Source of the DNA: CADCWN01 sp046328475
GTDB taxonomy: Bacteria; Chloroflexota; Chloroflexia; Thermomicrobiales; CADCWN01
Reading direction: 5' to 3'
DNA: 64,000 bases
NCBI GenBank assembly: GCA_046328475.1
Contig: JAXLWN010000031.1
Span: 12,658 to 76,657 of the forward strand
Shown here: one piece after another, positions 1 through 8,982 of the stretch
How the letters are laid out: each line of letters begins with the position of its first letter
Numbering within the stretch: the stretch's first letter is position 1
Notes under the pieces: generated by a model
The model's database searches: none
Seen by the model: the letters and a program-made list of their open reading frames with translations, nothing else
Told to the model about the DNA's origin: nothing
Translations under genes and position numbers: made by a program

Positions 1-52
1 CCCGCTGCGGCGGCGACCGCACCCTCCCTGCGGGGGTACCCGCCTTGCGAGG

Positions 53-134
53 GAGCGGGTGGGGGTGCTGGGGGAGCGGGTGGTGGGTGTGGGGGCGGGT
101 GCTGTTCCGACGAGGGCGGGTCTCAGACCCGCCC
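53..134. repeat. G-rich tract followed by a perfect inverted repeat
   Basis: Bases 53-110 carry many runs of three to five G on the plus strand, enough for G-quadruplex formation. They are followed by a 10-bp perfect inverted repeat (114-123 with 125-134, gggcgggtct / agacccgccc). The hairpin lies just beyond the stop of the minus-strand VOC gene and could end its transcript, but no T-run follows. I see no gene in 1-167. Confidence 0.45.
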
Positions 135-167
135 CCACCGGAGGCTGGTGGGGGCGGTGGGGTGGGG

Positions 168-560
168 TTAATCGACGGGGGTGTAGGGGCCGTGGATCTG
201 GGTGAGTTCGATGGTGTTGCCGGAGGGATCGGTGATCATGAAGCGGGGGCGGGTGTCGATGGGGGCGACGTCGGTGATGGGGATGTGGTGCTGGGTGAGG
301 TGGGCGCGCATGGCGGCGAGGTCGTCGACTTCGAGGCAGAGATGGTTGCCGACGGGCGCGACATATCCTCGGTGGAGAGGAGGTGGATTTCGTGTTCGTC
401 GTCAGCGGCGTCGAACCAGATGACGGGGTTGGCTTTGGAGGCCGAGGGGGCGGGGTTTCTCGGTCAGGCCGAGGGCGACGGTGTAGAAGTGGCGGGCGTC
501 GGCTTCGCTGCCTTTGGCGATGCCGACGGAGACGTGTTGGACGCGACGGACGCGGGGCAC
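168..560 (-). pseudogene. VOC (glyoxalase/bleomycin-resistance) family protein, two frameshifts
   Basis: The protein starts at a GTG (560) preceded by AAGGAGG at good spacing. It reads VRRVQHVSVGIAKGSEADA, then RHFYTVALGLTEKPRP in the first frame, NPVIWFDAADDEHEIHLLS in a second frame, and VGNHLCLEVDDLAAMRAHL through ITDPSGNTIELTQIHGPY to a TAA in a third. Order and spacing are those of a single VOC module of about 130 residues: the opening strand, FY..LGL, the central strands, and the closing G..IEL strand with its metal-ligand glutamate. Two single-base shifts, near 470 and 360, break the frame. VOC proteins are metal-dependent lyases, dioxygenases or resistance proteins, and the substrate cannot be told here. 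Sequencing error or real decay would both explain the breaks. Confidence 0.75.
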
Positions 561-590
561 GGTGTACCTCCTTGTGAGTGCTGGGGGGTG

Positions 591-687
591 AACAGGGGAA
601 CAGGGGAACGGGCGAACGGGCGAACGGGCGAACGGGCGAGGGATGAGTGTGTGCTGCCCGACTGCCCGACTGCCCGACTGCCCGACT
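591..687. repeat. Two octameric tandem repeat arrays
   Basis: About four copies of gggcgaac (591-639, first copies degenerate) are followed by four copies of gcccgact (652-687). They fill the gap between two minus-strand genes. The second array runs into the stop codon of the downstream isomerase-like gene. The unit gaacgggc recurs in inverse orientation near 42,870. Confidence 0.85.
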
Positions 688-1642
688 AATCCGGGCCGTT
701 CCAGGCGATGGTGAGGCCGAGGTCGGCGGCGATGTCGCGGATGTAGCGGACGGAGGCGACGTTTTCGCGGTCGAAGGCGGTTTGGGGGTCTTCGCCAGGG
801 CGGACGGCTCCGGAGGGGATGGGGACGCGGCGGGAGACGCCGGGGACGTCTTCGAGTTCGATGGAGATGGTGCCGTCGAAGTTGATGTCGCGCAGGGCGA
901 CCATGATGGCGTACCAGTCGATCTTGCCCTTGCCGGGTCGCCAGTGGGCGTTGGTGAGGCCGTCGTTGTCGGAGAAGTGGCAGTGGAAGATGCGCTCGGC
1001 GAGCTGGTAGAGGACGACGTGGGGGATCTCGCCGGCGGGGTAGAGGTGGCTGGGGTCGAAGTTGATGCCGAGGGCGGGCGAGGGGACGTGGTCGAAGATG
1101 CGGAGCATGCCGGCGGCGTTGGCCATGTAGCGGTAGGGGTGGGGCTCCAATGCGTAGCGGAAGCCGCCGGATTCGCAGAGTTCGCCGCACTGGCGGAGGA
1201 TGTCGCAGTAGTCGAGGAAGTTCTGTTTCCAGTCGAGGCCGGAGGGGATGTTGACGAGCTGCTCTTGCATGAGGGGGCGGGCGGTGATGCTGGGGAATTC
1301 GATGGCGAAGGGGTAGGTGGAGACGGAGTTGACCATTTTGGTGCCGAGGGCGTCGGCGACGTCGAGCATGCGCTTGAAGTGGTCGAGGGCCTGGGCGCGG
1401 ATGGCGGGGTCGGGGTGGGACATGCCGCGCGGGGTGGAGACGAATTCGGAGAGTTCGAGGCCCTCGCCGTCGATGATGCGGCGGAGTTCGGCGATGCGGG
1501 CGGGGGTGTAGTAGTCGTCGAGGGTGGCGCGGTCCCAGGCGATCAGCTCGATGGCCGTGAAGCCGAGGCGGGCGATGCGGGGGATCGTCGCTTCGTAGGG
1601 GGGGTCCCACTTGAACGGCCAGATCGATGCGCCGAATTTCAT
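686..1642 (-). CDS. Sugar phosphate isomerase/epimerase-like TIM-barrel protein
   Basis: The 318-residue protein belongs to the xylose isomerase-like / AP-endonuclease-2 TIM-barrel superfamily, cytoplasmic enzymes that isomerise or epimerise sugars, inositols or keto-sugars at a divalent metal. Seen: MKFGASIWPFKWDPPYEAT start, the ARLGFTAIELIAW second strand, the LEPHPY strand with a metal-ligand Glu, GINFDPSHLYPAGE with an Asp/His pair, and HCHFSD near residue 220. The ATG start has AAGGAG seven bases upstream. The length is normal and the frame intact. The neighbouring VOC gene lies downstream on the same strand across a tandem-repeat spacer. The exact substrate is not recognisable; a second, broken superfamily member lies at 44,184. 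Confidence 0.85.
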   Translation of the reverse strand: MKFGASIWPFKWDPPYEATIPRIARLGFTAIELIAWDRATLDDYYTPARIAELRRIIDGEGLELSEFVSTPRGMSHPDPAIRAQALDHFKRMLDVADALGTKMVNSVSTYPFAIEFPSITARPLMQEQLVNIPSGLDWKQNFLDYCDILRQCGELCESGGFRYALEPHPYRYMANAAGMLRIFDHVPSPALGINFDPSHLYPAGEIPHVVLYQLAERIFHCHFSDNDGLTNAHWRPGKGKIDWYAIMVALRDINFDGTISIELEDVPGVSRRVPIPSGAVRPGEDPQTAFDRENVASVRYIRDIAADLGLTIAWNGPD

Positions 1643-2204
1643 CGGTGGGGCTCCTTGTGTGGCGGTGGTGGTCAGGGATGTGGGTTCTTGCGGGGGCATG
1701 ATACGGCGATTGGGGCGGGTGTCAAGGAGGAGATGGGTCTGGGTGACCCGCTGGTGCGTGGCGGGCGGTGGACTGAAGGCTTCGCCGCAAAGTCCGCGTG
1801 AGATGAAATCGGTTTCCGGTCGACTTCGAGCATGTCTCGTCACATGTAGATAAGGCAATAATCTGGCTTGAAGGTTTCTTGGCATGCAACTCACTATAAG
1901 AAGATCGCATTGGCTGCGCGAACGCCTGCGGAGACCACGAACGAGCCGCGAACATGCGCGGACTCGATTCAAGGCCCCCCAATACACGACCTTGGTCCGT
2001 GCTCTCAAACGACGTTGAGGGCCTCACTCTGTAGGATGATGAGTCGTGTAGTCCCAGGCTGGCGCTGACAGACGTATGGGCGTATGGTGAACGTCAGACT
2101 TTCAAACACTTGCAACAGAATAGAACGCTTAGACTACCTGAATAGAATAAGAGTGCCCACACTGCTCGCTTGGGTCTACATACCGCAGAAGAAGTCCATC
2201 GTTC
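1643..2204. other. Gene-free stretch entering a low-GC island
   Basis: No credible reading frame with a ribosome binding site is visible on either strand. From about 1,800 the base composition drops to near 50% GC and stays low to about 3,550, unlike both flanks. This marks foreign or decaying DNA. Confidence 0.6.
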
Positions 2205-2615
2205 GAGCGAGGATTACAGAGGGCAAACTCCATCCCTGGCCTAATACATATCGAAGAACAATTTTCGATAGAAGCGCTGGTGGCGCTCGAACGTTTCCTG
2301 CTCCAAGGATTCAAGAAGCCCAAACTCAGCGAGATGGGAGAAAGAACGGCAATGCGACGTCTCGTGCATTGAGCAGCGGCGCAATAAAGATCAATGCTCG
2401 GTAACTGGAAAGCACCCGCATACTCGCGCTCACCTTCAGTTGGGTGGAGCTAGATGTCACAGAACCCAATGACCAGCAGTGGGTTCAGGACTTCGTATCC
2501 GAACTAGCACATTTCTATCGCATGCCCTAAATACGACCGCACAGACCTCTCCTGGGCGATTGCGTGCCGCATTGTGTTCAAAGAACTCCTCCCAACAGCC
2601 TCTTTCCGAGTGTAG
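2205..2615 (+). pseudogene. Decayed low-GC reading frame of unknown family
   Basis: Three plus-strand segments in different frames read like one protein with stops and shifts between them. The first (2,205-2,372) contains IEEQFSIEALVALERFLLQG and KKPKLSEMGERTAMRRLVH. The second (2,406-2,530) contains SWVELDVTEPNDQQW and VQDFVSELAHFYRMP. The third (2,529-2,615) contains KYDRTDLSWAIACRIVFKEL. Codon use is AT-richer than in neighbouring genes. I do not recognise the family, and a chance run of open frame cannot be excluded for any single segment. No start signal was found. Confidence 0.35.
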
Positions 2616-2731
2616 AGATCAGCCTCATCTGGTTCATCTGATTTTACTTCTTGGGCTTTCGATAAGCATGCCCAGACTTCCTGAAGTAGTTGAGTGGCAT
2701 CCCGACTTCGGAGGGACATGGGCTAGTTAGG

Positions 2732-2827
2732 CTCACCGATGTGCGACTTTTCTTGAGCCGCCGTCTGGGCCTTCTGCCGGAAACAGCCCGACGTGGCGAA
2801 ACTCGGAGAAAGTCGCACATCGCGTGA
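2732..2827. repeat. Long imperfect hairpin element (about 95 nt)
   Basis: The outer arms are a 14-bp perfect inverted repeat, cgatgtgcgacttt (2,737-2,750) with aaagtcgcacatcg (2,809-2,822), extended by ctcac/gtgag across a one-base bulge. Inside, GCCGCCGTCTGGGC can pair with GCCCGACGTGGC with two bulges, and TTC/GAA closes a small apical loop. The whole element folds into one stem. It sits alone in the low-GC island and could be a mobile-element (REP or MITE) copy or a structured RNA. Confidence 0.6.
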
Positions 2828-2969
2828 GGTTGTATCACGAATCGCATAAGTAGATCGAGGACAAGAAGAAATCTCAACAAAACCTGTTACGAATACGATC
2901 AGTCATCTCGAACTCCCTTTCTTTGTATGCAAGATCATCGCATCATTGGTGCAGTTCTACTTCAGGCAG

Positions 2970-3292
2970 CTATTGTCGACCGCCTTTGTTGGAGATAAAT
3001 AGGATACGGCGACCCAAGAACATCAAGCCAACAATCGCGCAAACATGCATCCGAGTGCGGCTGCTTTTCTCATGATTGGCGATACCACAGTCCCTAATAG
3101 GCATTGTGACAACACTTCTGTTTCCATCGGGGACATAAACATGTTGGACCTTAATCTTGCCATTTTCGCCTCTCTCGCTCTTGCAATTCTATCCTCGATA
3201 TCACCAAGGGTGGTCTCTTTGCAACTCAAAGCACATGCATCATTCTTCCCCAGCTCATAACGATACTTTGGTCTCCTCTGTTGTTTTGACAT
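2970..3292 (-). pseudogene. Small frameshifted hypothetical gene
   Basis: An ATG frame from 3,292 encodes MSKQQRRPKYRYELGKNDAC and LGDIEDRIARARE. After a shift near 3,165, protein-like sequence continues in another frame as GENGKIKVQHVYVPDGNRSV and VTMPIRDCGIANHEKS to a TAG at 2,970. No good ribosome binding site is visible. The VYVPDGNRSVVTMP stretch loosely recalls small RNA-binding toxin folds such as HicA, but the match is too weak to name. Low GC matches the rest of the island. Confidence 0.3.
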
Positions 3293-3642
3293 TCATGTTG
3301 CAGCACTTCTCTTTCGAGAGCCCCGCTGCCGCGCGGCTTTGTCGTGACCTCTTGTTGCGGCATGCCCCACTCTTCGCAGGATTGTACTTGGCTCCGCGTT
3401 GCTGGACACTGGTCGGAAGCCCCTTGTGGCCGGAGACGTAAAACTTGCTCTGACAATGTGCTTCGGTACGGACCGAGGCGGCGCGTGGACCGGATCATTT
3501 GGCTGAATTGATGAGCATGGTTTAGGAAAGAGATTCGGGTGGCAGCGCTTCAAGTCATTTGGCGCACAATCACGGAAATACGGGCGATGAAGTCGCACAG
3601 CATCGTGCGCGGGCGCCCGGCACCCGCTGGTTGTGCGTTAGC
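3293..3642. other. Intergenic, no feature recognised
   Basis: The region passes from the low-GC island back to high GC at about 3,560. I see no conserved frame, RNA gene or clear terminator. Confidence 0.4.
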
Positions 3643-3927
3643 TTACGATTCGATGATCTCGCCGTCATGCCATTCGGGTTCGGCTTCGAGGAGGGCCATC
3701 AGTTGCTCGAAGCGGGCCTGTTGTTCGGGGCTTTGGGCGTTGGCCCAGTAGGCTTCTTTGCTCTCGAAGATGATCGCCAGGTAGCACTCTTGCGGGTCGG
3801 CGTCCATGCGGTAGACGTATTGGGCTACCTGGCCGGGGATGGGGGATTGGCGGAAGCTCGCCGAGAGCGCCAGTATCGCTTGCTCCGCGCCTGCTTTGAT
3901 GCGCACTCGTGCCACGGTGCCGTACAT
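3643..3927 (-). CDS. Antibiotic biosynthesis monooxygenase (ABM) domain protein
   Basis: A 94-residue single-domain protein with the dimeric ferredoxin-like fold of the ABM/YgiN family. Seen: MYGTVARVRIKAGAEQAILA, then QYVYRMDADPQECYLAIIFE and YWANAQSPEQQARFEQLMAL; the strand-helix-strand order and the SKEAY...SPEQ motif are typical. The ATG at 3,927 follows GAGGAGG six bases upstream. Family members act on quinones or haem, or are small regulators; the role here is unknown. It stands alone on the minus strand, downstream of a methyltransferase gene. Confidence 0.8.
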   Translation of the reverse strand: MYGTVARVRIKAGAEQAILALSASFRQSPIPGQVAQYVYRMDADPQECYLAIIFESKEAYWANAQSPEQQARFEQLMALLEAEPEWHDGEIIES

Positions 3928-4086
3928 GGTCGTCCTCCTCGCCCTCGCGGGCTGCGCAACGCTGGTGCCGATGGTCCCAGCATACGCGTGCCAGAGGTGC
4001 GTCACCAGTTCAAAAGGTGCTCATTTACCGCCCGATTCGTCGCGCCGCAGCTTGCGTGTCGTGGCCGGGTGATCTTTGGTGGTGGG

Positions 4087-4947
4087 TTATCGCTGGCCGA
4101 CGCCGACGATGATTTGGGTGGGGGCTTCGAAGCCGTTTGGCCCCTCGAACTGTTCCAATTGCTGGGCGACTTCTTCCCAGGCGGCGGCGCGGGCTTCGGG
4201 GGATTGGGCGGCGAGCATCTGGGTGAGGGCACCGAAGGATTCGCGCTCGAAGCGGGTGCATTCGGCGGCGGAGGTGAGGTTCAGCGGGGAGTCGATGGTG
4301 CGGGTCGCCACGGAGCGGAAGCCGGCTTGCTGGAGCATGGTTTCCATCACGCCGGGTGCGCCGAGGCTGAAGGGGCTGGGGAGGCCGGGGGGGGGGGGCG
4401 GGAGCTGGGCGCGGCGGCGGATGATGCCGATGGGGCCGCTCATGAAGCGGTTCTGGTCGGGCGTGGTGAAGCTGGCGACGACGGCCCGGCCGCCCGGTTT
4501 GAGCACGCGGCGCATTTCGGCGAGGGCTTTGGCGCGGTCGGGGCAGTAGATGATGCCGAGGCGGGAGAAGGCGGCGTCGAACGAGGCGTCGGGGAGGTCG
4601 AGGTTTTCGGCGTCCATGACGCGCGTGGCGAAGTTGGTGATCTTGCGCGCCCGGGCCGCGCGCTGGGCGAAGGCGAGGATGTTGGCGGCGAAGTCGGTCG
4701 AGAGGATGGAGCCGGTCGGCCCGATCTGCTCGGCCGCGCTCGGGCCGGGCTCGCCCGCTCCGGCGGCGGCGTCGAGCACGCGGTCGCCGGGGCGGAGTTG
4801 GGCGAGGTCGAGCATGGCGGTGGTGACGGGGCCGAGCCAGATCTGGAGGGTGGGGGTCCAGCGGTCCCAGGCTTCGGCGACGGTGTCCCACTGTTCTCGC
4901 GTGGTCTCTTTGAATTGCTCCGGGTCGAATGCTGGCTGGGTGGTCAT
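4087..4947 (-). CDS. SAM-dependent class I methyltransferase (Methyltransf_11 type)
   Basis: A 286-residue cytoplasmic methyltransferase. Motif I is VLDAAAGAGEPG near residue 57, with Ala where most family members have Gly at the third position. The acidic motif-II region is STDFAANIL, motif III is DAENLDLPDASFDAAFSRLG, and post-III is LKPGGRAVV. A C-terminal half of about 110 residues (SPFSLGAPGVMETMLQQAGF) resembles the substrate cap of UbiE/COQ5-like enzymes. The ATG at 4,947 has AGAGGAGC upstream. A G12 tract at 4,387-4,398 encodes a polyproline run and stays in frame. The acceptor substrate is unknown. Confidence 0.8.
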   Translation of the reverse strand: MTTQPAFDPEQFKETTREQWDTVAEAWDRWTPTLQIWLGPVTTAMLDLAQLRPGDRVLDAAAGAGEPGPSAAEQIGPTGSILSTDFAANILAFAQRAARARKITNFATRVMDAENLDLPDASFDAAFSRLGIIYCPDRAKALAEMRRVLKPGGRAVVASFTTPDQNRFMSGPIGIIRRRAQLPPPPPGLPSPFSLGAPGVMETMLQQAGFRSVATRTIDSPLNLTSAAECTRFERESFGALTQMLAAQSPEARAAAWEEVAQQLEQFEGPNGFEAPTQIIVGVGQR

Positions 4948-5162
4948 CGGCTGCTCCTCTGCGGTTGCCACCGGCGGTGCGCGCGTACTCCGCATTGTAC
5001 GGCGTTGGGGGAGGCGGCGCATCCGGGAAAATACCCATTTGGGGGCTGTTGGCGGGGGAGGCCGTTGGATTGAAATCGTGGGCGGTCACATTCTTGCGGT
5101 GGGGTTCGTCATCGGGGTGGCGGGGGCGTCGCCAGCGAATGTTGTGGAGGTGTGGATCAGGG

Positions 5163-5845
5163 ATGGCGAAGGCAGCGGCGAAGGGCACCACGGCGAGCGG
5201 CGAGGGGTCCACGGGGTTCACGGCCGAGGAGCGCGCGGCGATGCAGGAGCGCGCCCGGGAGGTGAAGGCGGGCTCGCGGCGCGGTTCGCGCGCGAACAAG
5301 GTGGACAATGAGGCGGCGGTGCTGGCGAAGATCGCGGAGCTGGCGGAGCCGGATCGCACCCTGGGCGAGCGGCTGCACGCGATCATCAGGAGCACGGGCC
5401 GGGGCTCGCGCCGAAGCTCTGGTACGGGATGCCGTCGTATGCGCTGGAGGGCAAGGTGCTCTGCTTCTTCCAGCCCGCGCAGAAGTTCGGCACGCGGTAC
5501 GCGACGTTCGGCTTCAACGATGTCGCGCTGCTCGACGATGGCGAGATGTGGCCGGTCGCCTATGCGCTCAGGCAGCTGACCGCCGAGGACGAGGCGCGGA
5601 TCGGCGCGCTGGTGAGGGAAGCGGTGGAGCGGAGGTCCGAGTCCGCGATTTTGCGATGGCGCAGCGATGGTGTCGCGTGCTCTCATTGGTGCAACCTGAC
5701 GCTGGCCTATCTGCAAGGGTGGGCCAGCGTGTTGTTCTGGCCTGTGACGCTATCAGCGTGTGTATTTGGCCGGGGGCGGCTTTTCTGCGGCGGTTGCATT
5801 GATCCTGGTGTGGCCGGTGTGGTTTTGGGTAGGAGTTTTCGATGA
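5163..5845 (+). CDS. DUF1801 / iron-chaperone-like protein, one frameshift
   Basis: Residues FTAEERAAMQERAREVKAGS, DNEAAVLAKIAELAEPDRTL and GERLHAIIRSTG are followed, after a shift near 5,400, by LAPKLWYGMPSYALEGKVLC, FFQPAQKFGTRYATFGFNDV and ALLDDGEMWPVAYALRQL. This is the DUF1801 (frataxin-like YdhG/YdeI) pattern, including W-YGMPSY and the CFF..QK..TRY..FGF core. The known domain ends near 5,640. The open frame continues another 65 residues of unfamiliar hydrophobic sequence to a TGA that overlaps the next ATG (ATGA), so a second indel near 5,640 is possible. The start has GGAGG upstream at long spacing. Function in this group is only inferred. Confidence 0.75.
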
Positions 5846-6419
5846 ATGGGCGTTTGAAACTGCTGGTGGGCGGCCTTTTGATGCTGGTTTGTTTGGCTGG
5901 GTGCGGCGCGGTGGCGACGGGAACGTTGCGCCGAGCGCGACGGTGGGCGGGGGGACGCGGCCGGGGGTGACGCCGACCGGGGCGGGGCTGGCGAGTCCGA
6001 CGGCGACCATGGCGGTCGCGACGCGGGTGGTGGTGTCGCCGACGCTGCCAGCGGGGCAGAAGCCGCCGCGCCCGGTGCCCGATCCGGCGGCGGTGGCGGC
6101 GGGCGCGCCGCTGCGGGCGACGTTGCTGGCGCAGATCGACCGGTTTGAGGCGGGGTTGGGCCAGTGCGCGGCGAGGACGCCGGTGCCGGTGTGCAGCGGC
6201 GCGGTGTTGCGGGAGTTGGGGCAGCAGTCGCCGGAATTTGCGGCCTATGTCTCCTGGCGCGACGCGATCTGGTATTGCGTGAGCGACGGGCGGGGCGGCT
6301 ATACGCGCATCAACACGTTCGTCTACTACCCGCCGACGCCGAATGAGCTGCGCGATCCGGCGACGCTCGATGTCTATGTCTCGGGCACGCCCTGGTGCAA
6401 CGAGACGCGGCCGAAGTGA
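5842..6419 (+). CDS. Putative secreted lipoprotein, one frameshift
   Basis: The ATG at 5,842 follows AGGAG seven bases upstream. It starts a lipoprotein signal peptide, MNGRLKLLVGGLLMLVCLAG followed by the lipobox Cys. A one-base shift near 5,925 moves the rest to another frame: a Thr/Pro/Val-rich linker of about 70 residues, then a C-terminal domain with FEAGLGQCAARTPVPVCSGA, AYVSWRDAIWYCVSDG and VDVYVSGTPWCNE-like endings (as read: DVYVSGTPWCNETRPK). Four cysteines in that domain suggest disulfides outside the membrane. I do not recognise the family. The linker composition is typical of Chloroflexota surface lipoproteins. Confidence 0.7.
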
Positions 6420-6501
6420 CGTCGTGGGGGCGTGTGGCGTGGCACCGTGCTTGCCCAGTGGGCGGGGCGGCGCGGTGTGCACCTGCGTGAAGGAGGCGAT
6501 G

Positions 6502-6717
6502 ATGGAAGGGCGGGCGCGGAGCCAATCGCCCCAGACGCGGGGTGAACGGGAGCTGCTGGAGCAGGCCGAGGAGTACCGGGCGGAGGAGCGCGCGATGGGG
6601 ACCGGTCCGCCGCTGGGACAGGCGCAGGGTGCGGCGGGGAGTCCGGAGAGCGCGGCGGCGGAGGCGGAGCGGCAGCAGGACCGCGATCTTGAGTCGGGTG
6701 CGGAGAATCCGGGATAG
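6502..6717 (+). CDS. Small hydrophilic protein of unknown function
   Basis: A 71-residue protein (MEGRARSQSPQTRGERELLE) rich in Glu, Arg and Ala, predicted helical and possibly coiled coil, with a disordered Gly/Pro stretch in the middle. AAGGAGG at 6,489-6,495 is well placed for the second of two adjacent ATGs (6,502); 6,499 is the alternative. The 60 bases before it resemble those before the next gene. No family recognised. Confidence 0.6.
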   Translation: MEGRARSQSPQTRGERELLEQAEEYRAEERAMGTGPPLGQAQGAAGSPESAAAEAERQQDRDLESGAENPG

Positions 6718-6808
6718 CGTTGCGCACTCGGCGAGGGTGTGGCACCGGGCTTGCCCAGTAGCGCTGCGTCGCCCGTTGGTGGGGCGCGTAGTGTGCAGGA
6801 GGTGCGCG

Positions 6809-7078
6809 ATGTTGTTCATATGTGAGTATACGTGGCAACCGAAGACGACGGCGGATCAGGTGCGGGCGCGGATGAAGAAGCAGCACGACGAGGGGACGAA
6901 CCACCCGGAGCGGTTCAAGGGCTACTACGGCCTGGCCGGGGGCGGGGCGGGCTTCATCCTGGTGGAGGTGGACGATCACCGCGATCTGACGGAGATGCTG
7001 CAGCCCTACATGGACCTGGTGAGCTGGGACGTGCGCGCGATCTACCCGATCGACTACAACGAGCGGATTCGGGGATAG
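6809..7078 (+). CDS. DUF3303 family protein
   Basis: An 89-residue protein, MLFICEYTWQPKTTADQVRA, continuing with HPERFKGYYGLAGGGAGFIL, VEVDDHRDLTEML and YMDLVSWDVRAIYPIDYNE. The pattern matches DUF3303, small dimeric alpha-beta barrel-like proteins without an assigned reaction. AGGAGG at 6,797-6,802 supports this ATG. It follows a short hypothetical gene on the same strand after a 91-base gap, so the two could be co-transcribed. Confidence 0.75.
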   Translation: MLFICEYTWQPKTTADQVRARMKKQHDEGTNHPERFKGYYGLAGGGAGFILVEVDDHRDLTEMLQPYMDLVSWDVRAIYPIDYNERIRG

Positions 7079-7270
7079 GCGGCGAAGGTGGTGGCCGGGT
7101 GCCGTGCTCGGCGGTACCCGGCGTAGCGCCGGTGCGCGGCGCGCGGGCGACCATGCCCGCGTCCCCTGTGATTCCTGTGTCTGTGGCGTGACTGCCGCCG
7201 CGTATCATCGGGCGAGGTGCGATACTTGCCGCTCGTGGTGTCGGCGCACGTTACAGGTGAGGGGGCGAGC

Positions 7271-8811
7271 ATGGACCGGGAGCGACCCAGGCTTCGGCGC
7301 AACCAACTCGTCCCTGCCGATTCCGGTGAGTTGCTCGGGGAGCGCCAGTCGCTCCCCGCCCCGCCGCTGCGGGAGGTGGTGCCGCCGCCCGCCGCCGATT
7401 TCGCCAGTCCCGCGATCAGCCACAATTTTGCCCGCGTCAGCGTGTTGCCGGTGGCGGAGCGCGCGGAGTCCGAGGTGCCGCAGGGGGAGGCGTCGCCCTG
7501 GGGTGCGCCCGCCGGGACGGTGGACCTGGGGGCGGTTGCGCCGGGTGCGGGGTTGGGCGCGGCGCTGGCGGTGCAGCGGTCGGTGTGGCGCGAGGCGTCG
7601 GCGACGGCCGGGAATACGAGCGACGGGCTGCTGGCGGTGCAGCGGGACGGGGAGGCGGGCACGGAGACGCCGCCGCCCCCTCCGCCCGAGTTGCAGCTGA
7701 TCGATCCGACCGTCATCCGGCCCGGGCTGTCGCAGATCAACCTGGGGGTGCCGCTGACGCTGACGCCGCCGAATGTCGCCCCGCCCGAGGTGGCAACGGC
7801 GACGCCCGCTGGCCTGCCGCCGGTGCCGAATCTGACGCTCAATCAGCCGACGGTGGGCGGGCCGCAGCCTGCGCCCGCCTTCGGGCCGGGCAGCCCGCCG
7901 ATGTTGACGCCGCCCGGCCCGCTGGTGCCCGCCGGGGCGGGTCCGGCCGCGCCGCGCTCGGCGAGCATCGGCGACATGATGGGCGCGATCATGGCGGTGC
8001 CGACGATCGATTGGGCGATCGTGAACCTGAAGATGACCGCGCAGCAGAAGATCCTCGGCGATTGGAAGAAGCTGAGTACCGGCGAGGCGATCGGCACGAT
8101 CAGCACGCTGGGGGTGATCGGGCTGGGCGCGATCGGCGGGGCGCTGGCGAATCCCGATTCGCGGAATTTCCTGCTGGGGCAGATCAGCGGGAAGGTGCTG
8201 CCGATCCCGGGGTGCCGTGGCTGTCGGTGGAGTTCACGGCGGCCGGGGACAACCTGGGGTTCGGCCTGCACCTGGATGTGGGCAAGCTGCTGCCGCCCAA
8301 ATTGGGCTTCGGGGTCATCGGCGTCGCCGCTGGGCGGCCCGCCGGTGCAGCGCGAGGCGGCCGAGGGGCGTCCGACGCGGGCATGCCGGTGGCGGCGGGG
8401 ATCCGGGCGGCGGCGGGCGGCGGGCGTCCGCTGGAGGGGGCGACGCGGGAGCGGCTGGAGACCGGCCTGGGCGCGAACCTGGGCGCGGTGCGGGTCCACG
8501 CGGACGCGCAGGCGGATGGGCTGGCGCGCGGGGTGCGGGCGAACGCGTTCACGAGCGGGCGGGATATTTTCTTCCGCGAGGGGGCCTACAATCCGGGCTC
8601 GCAGGAGGGGATGCGCCTGCTGGCGCACGAGACGACGCATGTGCTGCAACAGTCGGCCGGGCCGGTACTTGGCACGCCCGGTCCCGGTGGGGTGGCGGTC
8701 AGCCAGCCGGGCGATCCGTTCGAGCGCGAGGCGGAGTCGGTGGCCGCGACGTTCGTGCAGCGCGAGGCCGAGGAGCTGTCGGTGGGGCGGCGGGACAAGA
8801 AGAAGGTGTAG
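7271..8811 (+). CDS. DUF4157 (eCIS-core) metallopeptidase-like protein, frameshifted
   Basis: The N-terminal part has SPAISHNFARVSVLP, the short motif at the front of many DUF4157 proteins, then a long Pro/Ala-rich linker and a helical region (TIDWAIVNLKMTAQQKILGD). After a shift near 8,212 come VEFTAAGDNLGFGLHLDVGK and then the DUF4157 core: ERLETGLGANLGAVRVHADA, ANAFTSGRDIFFREGAYNPG and RLLAHETTHVLQQ. The last holds the HExxH-like zinc motif (HETTH). The end is basic (GRRDKKKV). PPVQREAAEG in the third frame near 8,340 hints at further indels. DUF4157 proteins accompany extracellular contractile injection systems, as toxins or structural parts, but no sheath, tube or baseplate gene is nearby. 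The protein is about 510 residues. Confidence 0.75.
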
Positions 8812-8840
8812 GCGGCCACGGCGTGTGCCTGGTTGCTTCC

Positions 8841-8864
8841 GGCCGGTGGGATTTCCCACCGGCC
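8841..8864 (+). terminator. Terminator-like hairpin after the DUF4157 gene
   Basis: A perfect 11-bp stem, ggccggtggga (8,841-8,851) with tcccaccggcc (8,854-8,864), two-base loop, 30 bases after the DUF4157 stop. There is no strong T-run downstream. Confidence 0.6.
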
Positions 8865-8982
8865 GATGTTGTGCTCGCTTGCGGCGCGCGTTACCCCGCG
8901 CTGGGCATGATGCTGGCAGGTTTCTTGCTTTCGATTGGTAGGCCAGGGGATGGCCGATCGGCAGCATGGAAGGGGTGTAGGC

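Noticed and set aside
2732..2827. Retron-like msr-msd RNA
   Set aside because: No reverse transcriptase gene lies nearby.
2970..3292. HicA toxin
   Set aside because: Only a loose resemblance of one strand; the catalytic His and the paired HicB are not found.
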